Shown one piece after another: positions 8,243 through 16,571 of a stretch of 64,000 nt of DNA. This DNA is from an uncultured Rikenellaceae bacterium. Lineage in GTDB: Bacteria; Bacteroidota; Bacteroidia; Bacteroidales; Rikenellaceae. Each line of letters begins with the position of its first letter. The stretch's first letter is position 1. The DNA lies in the NCBI GenBank assembly GCA_944415565.1, contig CALYBQ010000001.1, positions 1-64,000 of the forward strand, in the 5' to 3' direction. The position numbers and the translations under genes were made by a program. A model generated the notes under the pieces. The model was not told the origin of the DNA. It saw nothing but the letters and a program-made list of their open reading frames with translations, and ran no database searches.

Positions 8243-11200
8243 TTATCTCATTCTACCGCCACGCGGACCACCGCCGGAACCACCCCCACCGGGGCCTCCT
8301 CCGCGAGGACCGCCCGGGTCCATTCCCGGGCCGCCGTCACCGGGTCCGCGCATGGATTGTCCGCCGCCCTGTCCGCCATACGTCTTATTGATGCGGAAAC
8401 TCGCCGTCAGCATGCAATAGCGCCCCATCAACTGCTTCCACGTATCAGTAAGGTACTGTGAACTCACAGCCGAAGTATAGCTACTGTTGCGATTAAGTAT
8501 GTCGTATACGGTAAATTTGATGCTGCCAGCCCTCTTGGCAAAGTCCCACGACAGCGATCCGTTCAGAAGGTGCGTCGTTACAGGATCCGATTTCTGAGAA
8601 CCTCCCGTGCGGTTGACATCGTAACCATAGGCATAATCACCTTCCAGAGTGAAATTCTTAAGGAACCGCAACCGGAAATTAGCGCCGAGGGTCTCCCTTA
8701 CCGAACGGAAATCGTTGGCCCCGGTCGTGAACGTATACCCGAGCGACGTAGTGCTTCTTATGCCGTACTCTATCACTGCCGAATGGTTGCTCCGCAAATC
8801 TATATTCAAACTCGGCGAATGGCTCGTATTCCATATAAGTTCGCTTCTTTCGTAATTTGGACGATAGGCATACGAATAACTGACTATGCCTTTAAACGTG
8901 AATTTATTACCTATGAACGGCCTGTCGAAGCCTACACTGACCGAAGCTGTTCGGGCTCCGCTGACATTTCGATACGTTCTAAGTTCAGCCCCAGACTGTA
9001 TCTCGTTCCCCATAATCACCGTATCCCTGTCTATATCTACCCTCTGCTGTGCAATGGAGTTCCGGGTATATCCGCCCGACACGTTGATATTCACGCTCGT
9101 CGCCTTCTCCGAATTAGAGATCCTCAACGAAGCAAAGGCATTATGTGTATAGCTCTGCTTGAGATCGGGATTTCCCAACACCGGATATAACGGCTCGCTA
9201 ACGTCCAGATAGTTACGCAACTGCTCGAGCGAAGGGTTACTGCTGCTCGCATTGTAACCCACACGCCACTGGTAACGTTTCGTAGCGCTCATGTTGCGCT
9301 GGGCGTTACCTATCGAGAAAGAAGGCGTAATCGACTGGAACAACTTCTGGTCGTACTGCTCGCCGGGGAACTCCTCGTCGCGCATATTGTTCACGGCATT
9401 GTAATTAACGCTCAGGTTCGCCGACACCTTCGAATCCCGCTTACCGAACGAAAAATGCGCCCCTACGGAATTGCGGACATTATTATGCGTCATGGTTTCA
9501 GAGTTTCCCGGAGATATTTCGCCCGTAAGCTCGTCTATACCGAGTTTCAACACCTTCGAGTAACTGTGCGAGAACGAGTAATTGGTGTTGAACACCAACC
9601 ACGGAGTAAATTCGACACCGCCGACCGACACGCTCGCGTTAGCGCCGTTCGAATGCTGCTCATTATCGACAGACAACAACACCGAACTATCAGGGGCCTC
9701 CACCCTTATCTGTGTGTAATCCCTGAGCCTGTCATTATCGCTCTTGGAATAGCTCCATCCGGCGGAAACGCTCAAAGATATGGGACGGCGCCGACGCGGT
9801 TCTTCGCCATCTTCGAGCAATGTCGAATCGACCGGCAATTCAGGCAACACGAAAGCCTGACGGAAACTTACGCTACCGCTGGTCGAGAAACTGTTCGTCT
9901 TGCTGCGCTCGTCAGAGACCTCGGTCGTCGTTGTCTCGTTTCTGTCGATCATTATATTGTTATAGGTATTGCTGCTGCTCTTACCTATCGAAAAACTCGG
10001 ATCTATATTGAGACTGGCATTATCCCACCGCTTCCTTATACCCATACCTATGTTATGGGTATCCGAACTACTACGCGGCTGATTGATAGTTCTGCGGAAA
10101 CTGCCGTCGATAAGGCTCGTCCGCTCGGTAAGAGTGCTGGAATTGTCGTATGAATTGCTGAAACTGTAACTCAGGTCCCCCTGCCATTTATGTCTGTCGT
10201 TAAACGGGTTCGAGTTGCTGATACGCATACTTATGTTGTTGCGGCGTCCGTATCCGTCGCCGCCACCGCCATAACCGCTCCCGCGGCCGCGGGCCATAAA
10301 TCTGCGCCTGATTTCGCTGTTCCCGTCACGCGTATTGTTCGACAAGCCATTCACAGTGATAATCCTCTTATCGTTGAACAGTCCGAAATTACCCTCCATC
10401 TTATAGCGCCCCCACGGTGTCATATCGGTCTCGTCCGCAATATCCTTACCCAGTCCGCCCAGCACCTGAGCATTGAGCATACCCGTAAATTTACTTTTGG
10501 TAGAGAAATCCATCACCCTTTGCAAATCCTCCTTGTCTTTCGCATACTCGGCCCCCGGCTTGTCCGGATCAACTATGTCGTACACCTTGACCTCCTCTAT
10601 ATCGTTCGCCTTGACGTTCTCGATAGTATTCATCACGTCGCGTCCGAACATGAGCTTGCCGTCCACCAACGCCCACTTCACCGTTTCGCCGTGAGCCGTT
10701 ATCGTACCGTCATCCTCGATCTCTATACCGGGGAATTTCACGATAAGATCTACTGCATAATCCCCCTCCATCGTGCTGAAAGCCGCAGGATTATACACGA
10801 TGGTATCACCCCGGGCCGTCATCATTTGTATCTGTGTGACTACCGTGGCCGTACCCAACTCCAGAGTTCCTGGATTCATAACTATCTCGCCGAAATCCAT
10901 CTGCACACCGTCGGCCTTGAACTCCATGGTATAGGACGAATACCCGATATACGACACGTTCAACTTCGCCAGTCCCGGAGGAACTTTGGGAAACACAAAC
11001 TCTCCTTTAGGCCCGGTCACAACAAGCACAGAATCCTTCCCCGTATACAACTTGACATGGGCGCCCTGCATCCCGGCTTTACCGTCGGCATCTACCACGA
11101 CACCCTTGACACGCACACTGTCGGTCCCGGTTTGTGTCTGCCCATGCGCTTCGGACAACGCCTTGGCCAAAGCATCGGCCTGACTTTGGGCTGCAAGAGA

Positions 11201-11257
11201 GCCGACATTCACCAACAACAGGACTAACGCCAGAAATAAGCCGTAAAGTTTTTTCAT
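8243..11257 (-). CDS. Outer membrane receptor-like beta-barrel protein with carboxypeptidase-regulatory-like domain
   Basis: 1004 residues. A signal peptide (1-23, ending SLAAQ) is followed by an Ala/Gln-rich linker, a CarboxypepD_reg-like Ig-fold domain (about 47-130, VVVDADGKAGMQGAHVKLY), a plug-like region (about 140-250, including PGIEIEDDGTITAHGETVKW) and a long outer membrane barrel rich in alternating aromatic and Ser/Asn residues. This is the TonB-dependent receptor / OMP_b-brl_3 architecture of Bacteroidota; the substrate cannot be told. No SusD partner is next to it, so it does not look like a polysaccharide-utilization receptor. The last 45 or so residues are a Gly/Pro/Arg/Met tail after the predicted last strand. 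It shares an operon with the secreted protein just upstream (37-base gap). Confidence 0.85.
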   Translation of the reverse strand: MKKLYGLFLALVLLLVNVGSLAAQSQADALAKALSEAHGQTQTGTDSVRVKGVVVDADGKAGMQGAHVKLYTGKDSVLVVTGPKGEFVFPKVPPGLAKLNVSYIGYSSYTMEFKADGVQMDFGEIVMNPGTLELGTATVVTQIQMMTARGDTIVYNPAAFSTMEGDYAVDLIVKFPGIEIEDDGTITAHGETVKWALVDGKLMFGRDVMNTIENVKANDIEEVKVYDIVDPDKPGAEYAKDKEDLQRVMDFSTKSKFTGMLNAQVLGGLGKDIADETDMTPWGRYKMEGNFGLFNDKRIITVNGLSNNTRDGNSEIRRRFMARGRGSGYGGGGDGYGRRNNISMRISNSNPFNDRHKWQGDLSYSFSNSYDNSSTLTERTSLIDGSFRRTINQPRSSSDTHNIGMGIRKRWDNASLNIDPSFSIGKSSSNTYNNIMIDRNETTTTEVSDERSKTNSFSTSGSVSFRQAFVLPELPVDSTLLEDGEEPRRRRPISLSVSAGWSYSKSDNDRLRDYTQIRVEAPDSSVLLSVDNEQHSNGANASVSVGGVEFTPWLVFNTNYSFSHSYSKVLKLGIDELTGEISPGNSETMTHNNVRNSVGAHFSFGKRDSKVSANLSVNYNAVNNMRDEEFPGEQYDQKLFQSITPSFSIGNAQRNMSATKRYQWRVGYNASSSNPSLEQLRNYLDVSEPLYPVLGNPDLKQSYTHNAFASLRISNSEKATSVNINVSGGYTRNSIAQQRVDIDRDTVIMGNEIQSGAELRTYRNVSGARTASVSVGFDRPFIGNKFTFKGIVSYSYAYRPNYERSELIWNTSHSPSLNIDLRSNHSAVIEYGIRSTTSLGYTFTTGANDFRSVRETLGANFRLRFLKNFTLEGDYAYGYDVNRTGGSQKSDPVTTHLLNGSLSWDFAKRAGSIKFTVYDILNRNSSYTSAVSSQYLTDTWKQLMGRYCMLTASFRINKTYGGQGGGQSMRGPGDGGPGMDPGGPRGGGPGGGGSGGGPRGGRMR

Positions 11258-11294
11258 CGTATCCGGGTTTATATATTTAAAAGTTCACAATGCT

Positions 11295-11852
11295 TTACGG
11301 GATGAACATTCGTACCATTCCGGTACGTCCTTCGTCTTTCGACAGCGACACCCTCGGGTTCACATGCAGTTCGAGCCTCGATTTCGGCTTCGTGCCGTTC
11401 TTGGTATGTTTGCCGCCGTAATCGACCCTGATACGGTAAAAACCATCGGGAATATCCAACTCCTCCACATTGAAATTCACAGATCCGCCCTGATTCGTCG
11501 TCATAGTCTTCACCGTTTCGCCCTCAAAGTTGACCAACACTATATTAGCGTAAGCCTTTGCGCGGCCCCGTATGTCCGGATTCGGACTGAGCATCGTCGC
11601 CCGGACAAACACGTTACGCATATATTTATTAAGCACATAAAGGTCGTACTCGTCGTCATCGACCTTATCGACGAATATCAGCGGATTACGCGCAGCCACA
11701 CTATCCGGCAGCCCCTTGATGATAGACATACGCATATTCATCGTATCGACCACACCCTGAGATACGGGCGGCCACACCGCATCGCGAGCCGAGGCTCCGC
11801 CGACGGCTGCCACAAACAGAAACGCTAAAAAAAGGTACTTCACTGAATTCAT
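11295..11852 (-). CDS. Small secreted protein of unknown function, receptor partner
   Basis: 185 residues with a signal peptide (MNSVKYLFLAFLFVAAVGGASA). I do not recognise the family. The part from about residue 85 (SPNPDIRGRAKAYANIVLVN...GGSVNFNVEELDIPDGFYRIRVDYG) looks like an all-beta Ig/CNA-type fold. It ends 37 bases before the receptor gene and is the first gene of that operon, so an accessory role at the outer membrane is the simplest inference. A -7 box lies in an inverted repeat about 60 bases upstream of its start. Confidence 0.75.
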   Translation of the reverse strand: MNSVKYLFLAFLFVAAVGGASARDAVWPPVSQGVVDTMNMRMSIIKGLPDSVAARNPLIFVDKVDDDEYDLYVLNKYMRNVFVRATMLSPNPDIRGRAKAYANIVLVNFEGETVKTMTTNQGGSVNFNVEELDIPDGFYRIRVDYGGKHTKNGTKPKSRLELHVNPRVSLSKDEGRTGMVRMFIP

Positions 11853-11904
11853 AATCGTTACCCGGTTTAAATCATTTTCCTCTACTGAAAGTCTTTCGAC
11901 TCAC

Positions 11905-11931
11905 CGGCCGATGCAAAGATAGAATCGGCCG
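11905..11931 (-). promoter_or_regulatory. Promoter -7 box inside an inverted repeat
   Basis: TATCTTTG (11914-11921, minus strand) fits the TAnnTTTG -7 consensus. It is framed by the perfect 8-bp inverted repeat CGGCCGAT/ATCGGCCG (11905-11912 and 11924-11931). An operator that controls the secreted-protein/receptor operon is likely; the regulator is unknown. No good -33 TTTG at 19-20 bases. Confidence 0.6.
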
Positions 11932-12225
11932 CATGCAAATATAGGCATTACCCGCGCGAAACGGCAAAATCATAAGGTGAAACGACCGGTATCGGCGACG
12001 AACAAAACCGCATATGTTCAGATAACGCAATACCGTTGAAAAAGTTACGGAAAAGGCATGAGAATCGCACGATCGAATTAAACCGCAATAGGTTAGAGCG
12101 ATGACACATGGAACAATATGGTTTGCCGGCATCAAGTCTCTTTTTGCCAACTACGATAAACGGCCTTTGCACGATACCACATGCGACACCCGCATACCGC
12201 ACAAACACCGGCTATATGTACCAAC

Positions 12226-12254
12226 AAAAACCGCCCCGGAAATTCCGGGGCGGT
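12226..12254 (-). terminator. Strong intrinsic terminator, minus strand
   Basis: CCGCCCCGG / CCGGGGCGG around AAATT, directly followed on the minus strand by TTTTTGTTGG. It ends a minus-strand transcript more than 320 bases after the hpf stop. The stretch 11932-12225 shows nothing else that I can support. Confidence 0.85.
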
Positions 12255-12574
12255 GTCTTTTCTGATCGGGATTGCCTGCCAAATGTCTGCGTCCAGTTTT
12301 CTTTTTCCTTCTGCGGCGAAACCCTTCGGTCAACTTTTTCGTCTTTTTTCTTCCTTTCCGAAGAGTCTAAAAAGCGTCCAATGTCGTCTTTCGTTTCATC
12401 CTACGCAGGTTCCCTCTTTTGTTGTTCTTCTGCGGCATCCTTCCTGCCGCGCAGGTCAGTTCCTGCTGACTTTATATTCAAGGGCTATGCCCTGAAAGTT
12501 ATCGTCTATTTTCATTTATATAACGAATAACCTGTCCTGTTATTGTGCAATTATCCGTTTTTTGGAAGTTTTTT
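12255..12574 (-). ncRNA. Structured hpf 3' region, candidate small RNA
   Basis: No conserved gene is seen between the hpf stop and the terminator at 12226. Three adjacent short hairpins occur: 12443-12455 (CCTGC/GCAGG), 12455-12470 (GTCAG/CTGAC) and 12481-12493 (AGGGC/GCCCT). Tiny minus-strand frames of 19 and 23 codons are present but look unremarkable. The compact hairpins plus a strong terminator suggest a structured 3' UTR or a small RNA. I could not match it to tmRNA, RNase P RNA or SRP RNA. Confidence 0.35.
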
Positions 12575-12871
12575 TTATTTATTAAATTTATTCTTGTGCT
12601 TTTCGAGCTGTTTCTTCAGCGCCTCTATGCTTTCGTCAACCGATTCCTCGAATGTCTTGCTGCGGTAGTCGGCGACGAGTTCATCGCCCGGAACAGCAAG
12701 CTTTATAGTCACCACTTTATTTCCGCGATCGTTATCCTTGTCAACTTTCATAATCACTTCCGCACCTACGGCATCCTCGGCGAACCTTTCGAGCTTCGAC
12801 ATTTTTGCATTAACGAAATCAACGAGTTTCTTGTCCGCATCGAATTTGACTGACTGAATCTTTACGTTCAT
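12575..12871 (-). CDS. hpf: Ribosome hibernation-promoting factor, short form
   Basis: 98 residues from the ATG at 12871, which is preceded by GGGAGG at 8 bases; an upstream in-frame TTG at 12877 is less likely. The sequence (MNVKIQSVKFDADKKLVDFVNAKMSKLERF...) is the HPF/YfiA N-terminal domain alone, the family that binds the 30S decoding site and inactivates ribosomes in stationary phase. The long-form dimerization domain is absent. It lies downstream of xerC, a pairing common in Bacteroidota. Confidence 0.93.
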   Translation of the reverse strand: MNVKIQSVKFDADKKLVDFVNAKMSKLERFAEDAVGAEVIMKVDKDNDRGNKVVTIKLAVPGDELVADYRSKTFEESVDESIEALKKQLEKHKNKFNK

Positions 12872-12997
12872 AATCAATTCCTCCCAATATTTTATAGTTC
12901 TGGGCCCGGCATATCCGGAACCTCTTTACATCTATATCCATAACAAAAAAGATGCCTTTTTATTGTTTCGGGCGAAATATAATCGCCCCGAGACCGC

Positions 12998-13948
12998 TCA
13001 TTTCCCCTCACCTTTTTTCCGTGCCCGCGGATGTGCGCTATTGTACGCCTCCTTCAGTTTGGCTATACTGTTGTGAGTATACACCTGAGTCGCCGCCAAT
13101 GAACTATGCCCCAACAACTCTTGTATAACCCTGATGTCGGCGCCGCCGTCCAGCATATGCGTTGCGAACGTATGCCTCAACACATGCGGGCTGCGCTTCC
13201 CCTGCACTCCTGCCGCCTCGAGTTCCTCCCGCACTATACGGTATATCTCGCTTCGCGGGACAGGCTTCCCCTTCTCTGTTAAAAGTAGTGATAAATCCGG
13301 TGAAATGCAAAATTTTCGCGCTTTAAGATCGTCTATATACTCGATTATTCTGCGCCTCGTATATTCGATTACAGGAACGATTCTCTCCTTGTTCCCTTTC
13401 CCGAGTACCCTCAACTCGGAATAGCCGTTTGTGAAATCGCCGAGCCGAGCCCCACGGATTTCCGCAAGGCGCAGACCGGTAGTGTATAACAACAGGACCA
13501 GCAAGGCGTTACGCCGCACTGCGAAACTATCCGACGCAAAGCCGATCTCCAGATTATTCAGCACATCTGTCATCTTTGTCTCCTGCACGAAACTGGGAAG
13601 CCGGGACGGTTCTTTACGTGGCTCGATTCCAAGAAACAGATTGGTCGTGACGACACCTATTTTACGCAGATATTTGTAAAACGACCGCAGACTGCTGGTC
13701 TTCCGATTTATGGACGCCGGACTCAATCCTTTGGACGATAGATCGATAATCCACGCCCGTATATCGTCAGTCGTTACGGCCGACGGGACAAAAAGGTCGC
13801 CGGTCACAGCATCCGAAACATCGTTATTCGTAATACGGCCCACGACGAACTCGGCGAATTGGGACAAGTCCCGGGCATATGCCTCGATCGTATGCTCGGA
13901 ATAACGCCTCTCCCCTCGGAGATATGTCAGAAATTTATCTATCAGCAT
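12998..13948 (-). CDS. xerC: Tyrosine recombinase XerC-type
   Basis: 316 residues: SAM-like core-binding N-terminal domain (about 1-105) and C-terminal catalytic domain with all active-site residues, Arg160 (TTGLRLAEI), Lys184 (LGKGNKER), His255 and Arg258 (HVLRHTFATH), His281 (LLGHSS) and Tyr290 (VYTHN). Xer recombinases resolve chromosome dimers at dif. The chromosomal context next to hpf and the family length support a housekeeping Xer protein rather than a phage integrase. XerC and XerD cannot be separated with certainty by eye. Confidence 0.9.
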   Translation of the reverse strand: MLIDKFLTYLRGERRYSEHTIEAYARDLSQFAEFVVGRITNNDVSDAVTGDLFVPSAVTTDDIRAWIIDLSSKGLSPASINRKTSSLRSFYKYLRKIGVVTTNLFLGIEPRKEPSRLPSFVQETKMTDVLNNLEIGFASDSFAVRRNALLVLLLYTTGLRLAEIRGARLGDFTNGYSELRVLGKGNKERIVPVIEYTRRRIIEYIDDLKARKFCISPDLSLLLTEKGKPVPRSEIYRIVREELEAAGVQGKRSPHVLRHTFATHMLDGGADIRVIQELLGHSSLAATQVYTHNSIAKLKEAYNSAHPRARKKGEGK

Positions 13949-14055
13949 CTACAGCAAATATAATCACTTCTGCGACACAGCAACCAGCGAGAATGACTTT
14001 TTACATAAGGTAAAACACCGTCATGTCGTATTTCTTCTACTTTTAGACAAAAGCA

Positions 14056-14087
14056 TTTGTTTTTTAGTAAAGTTTACTTTACTTTTA
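14056..14087 (+). promoter_or_regulatory. Promoter with palindromic operator for the membrane protein/HTH pair
   Basis: TTTG (14056-14059), a 20-base spacer and TACTTTTA (14080-14087, one mismatch to TAnnTTTG). Within the spacer lies the palindrome AGTAAA-G-TTTACT (14066-14078), followed by a further TTTACT-like half site. The position suggests repression by the small HTH protein of the same operon. Confidence 0.6.
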
Positions 14088-14111
14088 TCAAAAACCAACA
14101 TCTATCTCGCC

Positions 14112-14528
14112 ATGAAAAAACAACTTTTATTACCACACGCCTGCAAGAATATCGGCTGGATATTGCTCGCTCCGTCGCTTATTACAGGTATTCTCTACCT
14201 TATCAATCCCGATATACCGTTCGCGCAATACGCATGGTATGATGAACTACTTGTCATCGGCTTGACCATTTCGATGACTATGGTCGCTTTCTCCCGTGAA
14301 AAGGACGAAGACGAATACACCGCAGCTATCCGAAGCCGCTACCTGTCACTCGCGTTCTATGCCGACACCCTCATAGTCGTCATAGGAACGCTCGCCATAT
14401 ACGAATTTAGTTATCTAAATTTCATGGTAATACAAATGTTCCTTGTACTTTTGCTCTACATCGTCATGTTCAACATAGCCATGTGGCATATCCGCACAGA
14501 GAATAAAGCGATATGTGATGAAGAATAG
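14112..14528 (+). CDS. Four-helix membrane protein of unknown function
   Basis: 138 residues with four predicted membrane helices (about 15-33, 44-60, 77-98 and 103-124). A charged loop REKDEDEYTAAIRSRYLS sits between helices 2 and 3. I recognise no enzymatic motif. Its last 11 bases overlap the HTH regulator, so the two are translationally coupled. Small membrane protein plus Cro/CI-type regulator pairs are common, but the function of this one is unknown. Confidence 0.8.
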   Translation: MKKQLLLPHACKNIGWILLAPSLITGILYLINPDIPFAQYAWYDELLVIGLTISMTMVAFSREKDEDEYTAAIRSRYLSLAFYADTLIVVIGTLAIYEFSYLNFMVIQMFLVLLLYIVMFNIAMWHIRTENKAICDEE

Positions 14529-14721
14529 GATAAAAGTAGAACGGGCCGAGCTAAATATTACACAACAGCAGCTCGCGCAAAAAATAGGCGTCAGCCGCCA
14601 GACCATCAACGCTATGGAATTGGGCAAATACGTGCCATCGACCATGCTCGCCTTGCGGTTGTCGGAAGTGTTCGGCAAAAGCGTCAACGAGATATTTTCG
14701 CTCGAAGAAGACGAAAAATAA
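14518..14721 (+). CDS. Small HTH (Cro/CI-type) transcriptional regulator
   Basis: 67 residues from the ATG at 14518; a GTG one codon earlier is possible. Nearly the whole protein is one HTH_3 domain (ITQQQLAQKIGVSRQTINAMELGKYVPSTMLALRLSEVF) ending in an acidic tail. It overlaps the upstream membrane protein gene and probably binds the palindrome in their shared promoter. Confidence 0.9.
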   Translation: MKNRIKVERAELNITQQQLAQKIGVSRQTINAMELGKYVPSTMLALRLSEVFGKSVNEIFSLEEDEK

Positions 14722-14760
14722 CAACGCCCCCATACAGAACCACAATAGGATACACAATAA

Positions 14761-14798
14761 TACAGAAAAGGTTTCCCATGTGGGAAACCTTTTCTGTA
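14761..14798. terminator. Bidirectional terminator between HTH gene and rpsU
   Basis: A perfect 18-bp inverted repeat (TACAGAAAAGGTTTCCCA and its complement) around TG, with A and T runs on both sides. It serves the convergent HTH and rpsU genes. Confidence 0.9.
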
Positions 14799-14835
14799 CG
14801 CGGCAAAACGGTGCCACGCATACCATAACGAAAAA

Positions 14836-15027
14836 TTACTCTTCGTTCTGCTGCATCTGCTGTACGTAGATGGCGTGCAGTTTCGCTTTACGCTTGCTTA
14901 CCGAAGGTTTGGTGAAGTGCTGACGGGCACGAAGCTGCTTGAGCACACCGGTTTTTTCGTATTTGCGTTTAAATTTCTTGAGAGCCCTTTCGATGTTTTC
15001 GCCCTCTTTGATCGGCATAATGATCAT
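14836..15027 (-). CDS. rpsU: 30S ribosomal protein S21
   Basis: 63 residues, highly basic. The start MIIMPIKEGENIERALKKFK matches the usual Bacteroidota S21 start, which supports the first ATG at 15027 over the one three codons later. S21 sits near the anti-Shine-Dalgarno end of 16S rRNA. It is next to the terminator at 14761. Confidence 0.96.
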   Translation of the reverse strand: MIIMPIKEGENIERALKKFKRKYEKTGVLKQLRARQHFTKPSVSKRKAKLHAIYVQQMQQNEE

Positions 15028-15121
15028 AATTCCAAGTTTTTATCGTTTTTCACTTAATTAGTTACCGGTTTCATTGCCGGAGATTGTTTTCGTCGGCCCT
15101 TCGAGGGCCTCAGGAGCGTCT

Positions 15122-16306
15122 CTATTCGCTTCTGAACAGGAGATATGGGGACAGCCTTTCAGCATCCTCGCTCGTCAGTATGTCTTGCTCGACCATTTCT
15201 CCTATATTACTCCAACCTCCTTTCAATTGTCTGTTTTTCAACAGCTTTCTCAAAACAACCTCTGTGACGTAAGGATGTCTGCCCAGACGTTCCACCAGAG
15301 TTTTATGGGGTGCAAAGTTAATATCAATTTTTTGAATTTCACAACTATCCACACGAATTTGTTCACAGATACGCTGCATGTTATCCTCGAACATACCCCT
15401 GACCTCGGCCAATTGCTCCGGACGCACGAACCCGCCCAACCGGTCGCGGTATTCCATGATGCGGACGACCAACACCTCTCCAATACCGCTCACAGACCTC
15501 AGCTCCGCAGAATCCGCACCGTTCAATTCGACGAGTACGGGAACTGTCCCCGCATAAACGCTATCGGCTTCCATATCCTTCAGCCCAACACCTACGGTCT
15601 CCGCCGCCTGCACGAATATCATATAAGGAGCGAGGCGCTCTACCATATGGCCCGACACCACGTAACACCGCACGAAATCATCCAACGACCGAAACCCTCC
15701 GATACTGCGCCGGTAACGCACTATCGTCTCCGCCTGCTTGGGAGAGAACCCCAGCGACACGAAACCTCCGGCATCCAGCGAATCCGGATAGAAATTACAC
15801 AACTCGACGTCATCTGCACGCGCAACAATCTTTTGCCCCGAAGCCGGCCGAAGCCTGAACGCATCACCTATATGTATATAAGGCTCGAGGCGCGAATAAT
15901 CCTCCAAAGTCACCCCGTAGCAAGCAGCGAAATCCTCCGGAATCTCGAAACGTTTGCCTCGCTCGCGATACTTGATAATCCCCGCCGCCGTTCGGGTATC
16001 TAAACCCAAGCGGCAGAAATCCTGCAATGTGGCCGTATTCGGATCGAAAACGAAGAGTTCCGGCAATCCGACGCTATCCTGCTGTTTCAGCTTCACCCCA
16101 CCGCGCGTAATACCGGCCTCGGAATCGGCTGCGGAATCGGCAAGTTCGAGGAAACTCTTTTCGAAATGCGGCCGGTTGACGAATCCTATTATCACCCCAA
16201 ACACCGCAAGCAACGGCATGAGCACCACGACCCCGCGCAACTGCGAAGGTGTGAACGTAAAAAGCGGGCCCAAGACTCCCCTTATCTTACGGATACTCTT
16301 ATTCAT
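15122..16306 (-). CDS. Membrane-anchored protein with four helix-hairpin-helix repeats (ComEA-like)
   Basis: 394 residues. One membrane helix near the N-terminus (about 24-43) is followed by a linker and four HhH-type repeats, starting near FDPNTATLQDFCRLGL, FYPDSLDAGGFVSLGF, VELNGADSAELRSVSG and DINFAPHKTLVERLGR. The motif N-x-A-x(3)-L-x(3)-G-(I/L) is that of ComEA-like DNA-binding modules that contact the backbone of double-stranded DNA. A periplasmic DNA-binding role, for example in DNA uptake, is inference. No other competence gene lies nearby. The gene starts just after the terminator-like end of a structured RNA. Confidence 0.8.
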   Translation of the reverse strand: MNKSIRKIRGVLGPLFTFTPSQLRGVVVLMPLLAVFGVIIGFVNRPHFEKSFLELADSAADSEAGITRGGVKLKQQDSVGLPELFVFDPNTATLQDFCRLGLDTRTAAGIIKYRERGKRFEIPEDFAACYGVTLEDYSRLEPYIHIGDAFRLRPASGQKIVARADDVELCNFYPDSLDAGGFVSLGFSPKQAETIVRYRRSIGGFRSLDDFVRCYVVSGHMVERLAPYMIFVQAAETVGVGLKDMEADSVYAGTVPVLVELNGADSAELRSVSGIGEVLVVRIMEYRDRLGGFVRPEQLAEVRGMFEDNMQRICEQIRVDSCEIQKIDINFAPHKTLVERLGRHPYVTEVVLRKLLKNRQLKGGWSNIGEMVEQDILTSEDAERLSPYLLFRSE

Positions 16307-16330
16307 CCGTGCCGGTTCAGTTGCAAAACA

Positions 16331-16467
16331 ATAAAAAGCCCCCGGCTACCAAAAGAATCTCACCTCAGTCGATATAAAGCAGAGCGCAAGCATCCGCACA
16401 CCGGGGGCCGAAGCCTCAAGCGCGAATACCTGCTTTTCTACATAACAAATACGACCAAAGTGAGATT
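16331..16467 (-). ncRNA. Structured RNA, possibly pseudoknotted, before the HhH gene
   Basis: Minus strand. Three nested helices form a long hairpin: AATCTCAC (16467-16460) with GTGAGATT (16363-16356); GGTCG (16456-16452) with CGACT (16371-16367); AAAGCAG (16436-16430) with CTGCTTT (16382-16376). Between the arms GGCCCCCGG (16409-16401) can pair with CCGGGGGC (16345-16338), which lies outside the hairpin and is followed by a T-run. The second pairing is thus either a pseudoknot or an alternative terminator. The 5' arm begins at the start site predicted from the TACCTTTG box at 16471-16478. It could be a small regulatory RNA (a 6S-like RNA of Bacteroidota is one option) or a riboswitch-like leader. 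Confidence 0.55.
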
Positions 16468-16470
16468 AGA

Positions 16471-16478
16471 CAAAGGTA
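16471..16478 (-). promoter_or_regulatory. -7 box for the structured RNA
   Basis: TACCTTTG on the minus strand matches TAnnTTTG. The start expected about 5 bases downstream coincides with the first base-paired position of the RNA at 16467. No consensus -33 element at the usual distance. Confidence 0.5.
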
Positions 16479-16571
16479 TGATTTTTTGCAACAAATACAT
16501 TCATCTCTGCAAAATCAAGACGAAATCGCAAAACATACGGACTCACTACGACAACCGAGTACCGGCAGCCA

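Noticed and set aside
12108..12530. 140-codon plus-strand frame
   Set aside because: Low-complexity Ser/Phe-rich translation crossing a strong terminator; looks non-coding.
16331..16467. SRP (4.5S) RNA
   Set aside because: The conserved GGAAG/AGCAGC elements of domain IV are not present.
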